Shown piece by piece: positions 14,187-16,302 of a DNA stretch of 16,302 nt. This DNA comes from JBGLNJ01 sp964353405 (lineage in GTDB: Bacteria; Chloroflexota; Anaerolineae; Fen-1058), in assembly GCA_964353405.1 (NCBI GenBank), contig CAYGWJ010000023.1:1-16302 (forward strand). The letters run 5' to 3'. The position numbers and the translations under genes were made by a program. Each line of letters starts with the position of its first letter. The first letter of the stretch is position 1. The notes under the pieces are model-generated. The model made no database searches and was not told the DNA's origin. It worked only from the letters and a program-made list of their open reading frames with translations.

Positions 14187-15200
14187 ATGCAAGCTGTTAT
14201 CTTTACAGCACCCCAAACTTTCACGATTGACACTGTCGCCGACCCGGCGTGCGCGCCGGATGAGGTTGTCGTCCAGGTGGCGGCGGTAGGCATCTGCGGC
14301 ACAGACCTGCACATTTATCACAACGATTACATGTCCCAGTTCCCCGTCATCCCCGGCCACGAGTTCGGCGGGACGATTGTCGAGGTGGGCCGCGACATCG
14401 CCGATTTCCAGCGGGGCGACCGCGTGGCGGCTGACCCGAACCTCTATTGCGGCCACTGCTATTTTTGCCGCAACCAGCAAGCCAATCACTGCCTCAACTG
14501 GCAGGGCGTGGGCATCACGCGGCCCGGCGCGTTTGCCCAGTATGTGGCTGTGCCAGCGCGTGCTTGCTACCGTTTGCCCGAAAGCCTGACGGACACACAG
14601 GCCGCCTTCATCGAGCCAGTGTCGTGCGTCGTTCACGCGCTGAACCGGTTGCGCATTTGGCCGGGCGATGACGTCTTGATTTTTGGCGGCGGGCCGATGG
14701 GCCTGGTGCTCACGCAGGCGCTGCGGCACAGCGGCGCAGCGCAGGTCGTCGTGGTCGAGCCGCAGCCTGACCGGTTGGCGCTCGCGCGTCAATTCGGCGC
14801 GACGACGGCGCTGGCCCCGGCTTTTGATCAAAAGCAAGCGCTGCAAGATTTGGCTCCGTACGGTTTTTCCATTGTCGTTGACGCGACGGGCGTGCCATCC
14901 GTCATCGAGCAAGCCTTTAACTATTTGAAACCGCGGGGACAGTATCTGCAATTCGGCGTGGCGCCGAACCATGCCACGATCAGCCTCAGGCCTTACGATG
15001 TCTTTCACAAGGACTGGACCATCATCGGCAGTTTTGCGCTGTGCTACACATTCCAGCCCGCCATTGCCTGGCTGACGAATGGCGTCGTGGATGTGCAGCC
15101 TTTAGTCAGCCACACGCTGCCCTTGTCCGATTTTCCGAATGCCTTTCAGAACTTTGCGGATGGCAAAACTCTGAAGGTTCACCTGCGGCCATCCCAGTAA
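14187..15200 (+). CDS. Zn-dependent sorbitol/polyol-type dehydrogenase (MDR family)
   Basis: A 337-residue medium-chain Zn dehydrogenase. Catalytic-zinc residues are C37 (in CGTD), H58 and E59 (in GHE), with FIEPVSCVVHAL carrying the additional Glu near 144. Structural-zinc cysteines are C88, C91, C94 and C102. The NAD(P) site is GGGPMGL near 170. The pattern resembles polyol and L-iditol/sorbitol dehydrogenases that make ketoses. ATG at 14187 is preferred because MQAVIFTAP matches the usual family start and GGTG lies just upstream; ATG at 14178 would add three residues. It follows the RpiR-type regulator on the same strand and is the third enzyme of this family in the window, so stepwise oxidation of related polyols is possible. 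Confidence 0.92.
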   Translation: MQAVIFTAPQTFTIDTVADPACAPDEVVVQVAAVGICGTDLHIYHNDYMSQFPVIPGHEFGGTIVEVGRDIADFQRGDRVAADPNLYCGHCYFCRNQQANHCLNWQGVGITRPGAFAQYVAVPARACYRLPESLTDTQAAFIEPVSCVVHALNRLRIWPGDDVLIFGGGPMGLVLTQALRHSGAAQVVVVEPQPDRLALARQFGATTALAPAFDQKQALQDLAPYGFSIVVDATGVPSVIEQAFNYLKPRGQYLQFGVAPNHATISLRPYDVFHKDWTIIGSFALCYTFQPAIAWLTNGVVDVQPLVSHTLPLSDFPNAFQNFADGKTLKVHLRPSQ

Positions 15201-15212
15201 CGGATTTTGCAC

Positions 15213-15311
15213 GTGGAAAAGATCAGAGCTGTCCTTTTCGATATGGGCAACACGTTGGGACTGCGCGTCGAAGACGCGCGTCTTGGGCGCGAGTCGTTGA
15301 GTCAATTGATT
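15213..15311 (+). pseudogene. N-terminal fragment of a HAD-family hydrolase
   Basis: A GTG-started frame begins VEKIRAVLFDMGNTLG, which carries HAD motif I (D-x-G-x-T), and continues for about 33 residues before it becomes nonsense. No motifs II-IV of a HAD phosphatase follow in any plus frame. It lies 12 nt after the dehydrogenase stop, so it may once have been the next gene of that operon. The change of frame near 15300 suggests a deletion that fused it to the following fragment. Confidence 0.55.
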
Positions 15312-15484
15312 ATCGCAAGAAATACGAGCCGACCTACTTTCGCAACCGGTATTTCAAAGACCAGTTCATCATGGCTGAAATCGCCTACCGGCCCCAGATG
15401 CAAGTCTGCGATATGGTCGTTGACACCACCGGCGCAGCCATATGGGCGACGCCTGAATTTGCTCAAATCTTGAGTGCAGGATAA
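15290..15484 (+). pseudogene. Unrecognised C-terminal gene fragment
   Basis: In a frame different from the HAD fragment, about 64 residues from ARVVESIDYRKK to a TAA at 15484 have coding-like composition (for example YEPTYFRNRYFKDQFI and CDMVVDTTGAAIW). There is no start codon with a ribosome binding site, and upstream the frame is only a shadow of the dehydrogenase. I do not recognise the family. It may be the 3' end of a gene joined by deletion to the HAD fragment. Confidence 0.4.
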
Positions 15485-15539
15485 GATAACGATTGCCGCC
15501 ACGAAGAGCACAGAGGCGCACAAAGAAAATGAAAAGAAG

Positions 15540-15677
15540 GTTCATCAAAATATGACCTTTGCGCTCGAGATTCAAAAACTGCCCAAAGCGGAAATGGACA
15601 AGCGTGTGAAAGAGTCGCTGGCCGAAGTGCAGATGGAAGGGTATGCCGACCGCTATCCGCGCGAGATGAGCGACGGG
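15540..15677 (+). pseudogene. Internal fragment of an importer-type ABC ATPase, broken at the signature motif
   Basis: About 46 residues from VHQNMTFAL to GYADRYPREMSDG match the segment between the Q-loop and signature motif of MalK/UgpC/PotA-type ABC ATPases (usually VxxNxxFGL ... GYADRYPRELSGGQ). Walker A is missing upstream and everything after the signature, including Walker B, is missing downstream. Similarity ends at 15677, four bases before a GCCCAAC motif and the start of a very GC-rich block. This is a relic of a gene unrelated to the single-domain ATPase of the operon. Confidence 0.72.
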
Positions 15678-15960
15678 CGGGCCCAACCTCTGCCCGACCT
15701 CCGCCCGCGTCGCCGATCAGACCGCCGAGCGGGACGGGCGGCAGGCCATGCCCCGCGCCGAGCCGGCCCTGAGCCGGGCGCCGCTGCGCTTGCCGGCCGT
15801 GGTAGGGGCCGCCACGCTGCGCGGACGGGAATCACCACACCCGTTACGCCCAGCGGCCCGCCGCCGCGTACGGCGGACACACCCCTGAAGGGTGTCCTGC
15901 GCGCAAGCGCGGGCAGGGTACCCTGGGGGCAGGGGGCTGTGCCGGGACAACCACCCTCCG
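15678..15960. other. GC-rich, hairpin-rich block with no convincing gene
   Basis: This 283-bp stretch has much higher GC than the flanks. Frames through it give Arg/Pro/Ala-rich, low-complexity translations without family features. It contains several small dyads, such as CAGGGTACCCTG (a perfect palindrome), CCGCCG-CGTA-CGGCGG, and a GGACAC/GTGTCC hairpin near 15872-15898. It is bounded by the broken ABC ATPase on the left and the attC-like element on the right, so it is probably part of the inserted material. Confidence 0.6.
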
Positions 15961-16042
15961 GCCTAACGTGGGTGCTCAGCCGCCGGCCGAAGCGCGAGCA
16001 GAGCGAGCGCGAAGGACGGTCGGCTGCAGCACCGGGTTGGGC
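15961..16042 (-). other. Integron attC-like recombination site
   Basis: On the minus strand the 82-bp element begins with GCCCAAC (fits R'' RYYYAAC, 16042-16036) and ends with GTTAGGC (fits R' GTTRRRY, 15967-15961). Inside, GGTGCTGCAGCCG faces CGGCTGAGCACC. The two are complementary except for one unpaired G, like the extrahelical base of attC folds. The ends pair at six of seven positions. The centre is a variable GC-rich segment. It lies 4 nt after the stop of the nuclease gene and in the same orientation, exactly where a cassette attC should be. No integrase gene is in the window. Confidence 0.68.
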
Positions 16043-16046
16043 CTGC

Positions 16047-16302
16047 TTACAGACCTTTGGGAGCAATTATGACTCGCACCGCTAGTCCGTCCTTGTCTCC
16101 GCTAAGATCATTTTCAATTCCGCGCGGGTTAGCGATTCGCCCTTCTGGATCATAGACAAAACAAACCAGCGTCCTGCAATCAGGGTGCTGTTTATACTTC
16201 TGAATATCAACAATTAATTGTTCCCCCAACTCCCTTGCCCCCAAGCCACTCCGAGTCTTTTTTGCCTCGATAACTATTTGCTCTAACTTGAGAAGGAAAT
16301 CC
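16047..16302 (-). CDS. C-terminal part of a PD-(D/E)XK nuclease-like protein (DpnII/MboI-type fold), cut by window edge
   Basis: The frame is open to the window end and shows 84 C-terminal residues. QIVIEAKKT supplies the E-x-K part of a PD-(D/E)XK site, followed by LGARELGEQLIVDIQKYK, CRTLVCFVYDPEGRI and NPRGIENDL, then a short beta-like tail. This pattern is what I recall for the C-terminal domain of DpnII/MboI-like restriction or defence nucleases. The N-terminus and start are outside the window. The stop is 4 nt before the attC-like element, as in an integron gene cassette, and the codon use is more AT-rich than the sugar operon, consistent with acquisition. The target and any partner are unknown. 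Confidence 0.7.
   Translation of the reverse strand, partial: DFLLKLEQIVIEAKKTRSGLGARELGEQLIVDIQKYKQHPDCRTLVCFVYDPEGRIANPRGIENDLSGDKDGLAVRVIIAPKGL

Noticed and set aside
14082..15008. Minus-strand open frame of 308 residues
   Set aside because: It is a shadow of the right Zn dehydrogenase, whose zinc ligands and Rossmann motif are intact on the plus strand.
15681..15760. A second attC site in the GC-rich block
   Set aside because: GCCCAAC at 15681 fits one end, but no matching GTTRRRY partner or complementary inner boxes occur within the expected distance on the plus strand.
15474..16085. Single plus-strand gene of 203 residues
   Set aside because: Only the part 15540-15677 resembles a protein family. 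The rest is Arg/Pro-rich translation of GC-rich DNA and of the attC-like element.

Overview
The window looks like chromosomal DNA of a bacterium of the Chloroflexota (Anaerolineae-like) type. This is an inference. It rests on the moderately GC-rich coding sequence, a lipoprotein with a long Pro/Ala/Thr-rich linker after the lipobox, and a ribose-type sugar ABC transporter wired to URO-D-like and Zn-dehydrogenase genes. No rRNA, tRNA or phylogenetic marker gene is present to settle it.

Positions 1-12907 hold one long minus-strand carbohydrate operon. Read in transcription order it encodes a LacI-type regulator, ABC permease 2, a sugar-binding lipoprotein carrying two nearly identical binding modules in tandem, ABC permease 1, a single-domain ABC ATPase, a ketose 3-epimerase-like TIM barrel, a URO-D/MtaA-like protein, a 3-hydroxyisobutyrate-dehydrogenase-family reductase, a Zn alcohol dehydrogenase, 2-keto-3-deoxygluconate kinase, KDPG aldolase, the decayed C-terminus of a second URO-D-like gene, and a further Zn alcohol dehydrogenase cut by the left edge. 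Most junctions are short or overlapping (ATGA, TGATG, a 7-nt overlap), so the genes are probably cotranscribed. The likely scheme is: import of a sugar, polyol or sugar acid; oxidation and epimerisation; conversion to 2-keto-3-deoxygluconate; phosphorylation; and cleavage to pyruvate and glyceraldehyde 3-phosphate. The dehydratase expected before the kinase is not in view and may lie beyond the left edge.

Positions 12908-13132 form a divergent control region. It has a good sigma-70-like promoter for the LacI operon (TTGACA, 18-nt spacer, TATACT), a TATAAT promoter facing right, and several LacI-type dyads built on AACGTT-like cores. To the right, on the plus strand, lie an RpiR/MurR-type regulator (13133-14026) and a third Zn polyol-type dehydrogenase (14187-15200).

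From 15201 the character changes. Three gene fragments follow (a HAD N-terminus, an unrecognised C-terminus, and the middle of an ABC ATPase that stops at its signature motif). Then comes a very GC-rich, hairpin-rich block without a convincing gene, and then a sequence with the architecture of an integron attC site (15961-16042). This sits directly behind the C-terminal part of a PD-(D/E)XK nuclease gene that runs off the right edge. The right end therefore looks like a gene cassette or mobile insertion joined to the sugar locus.
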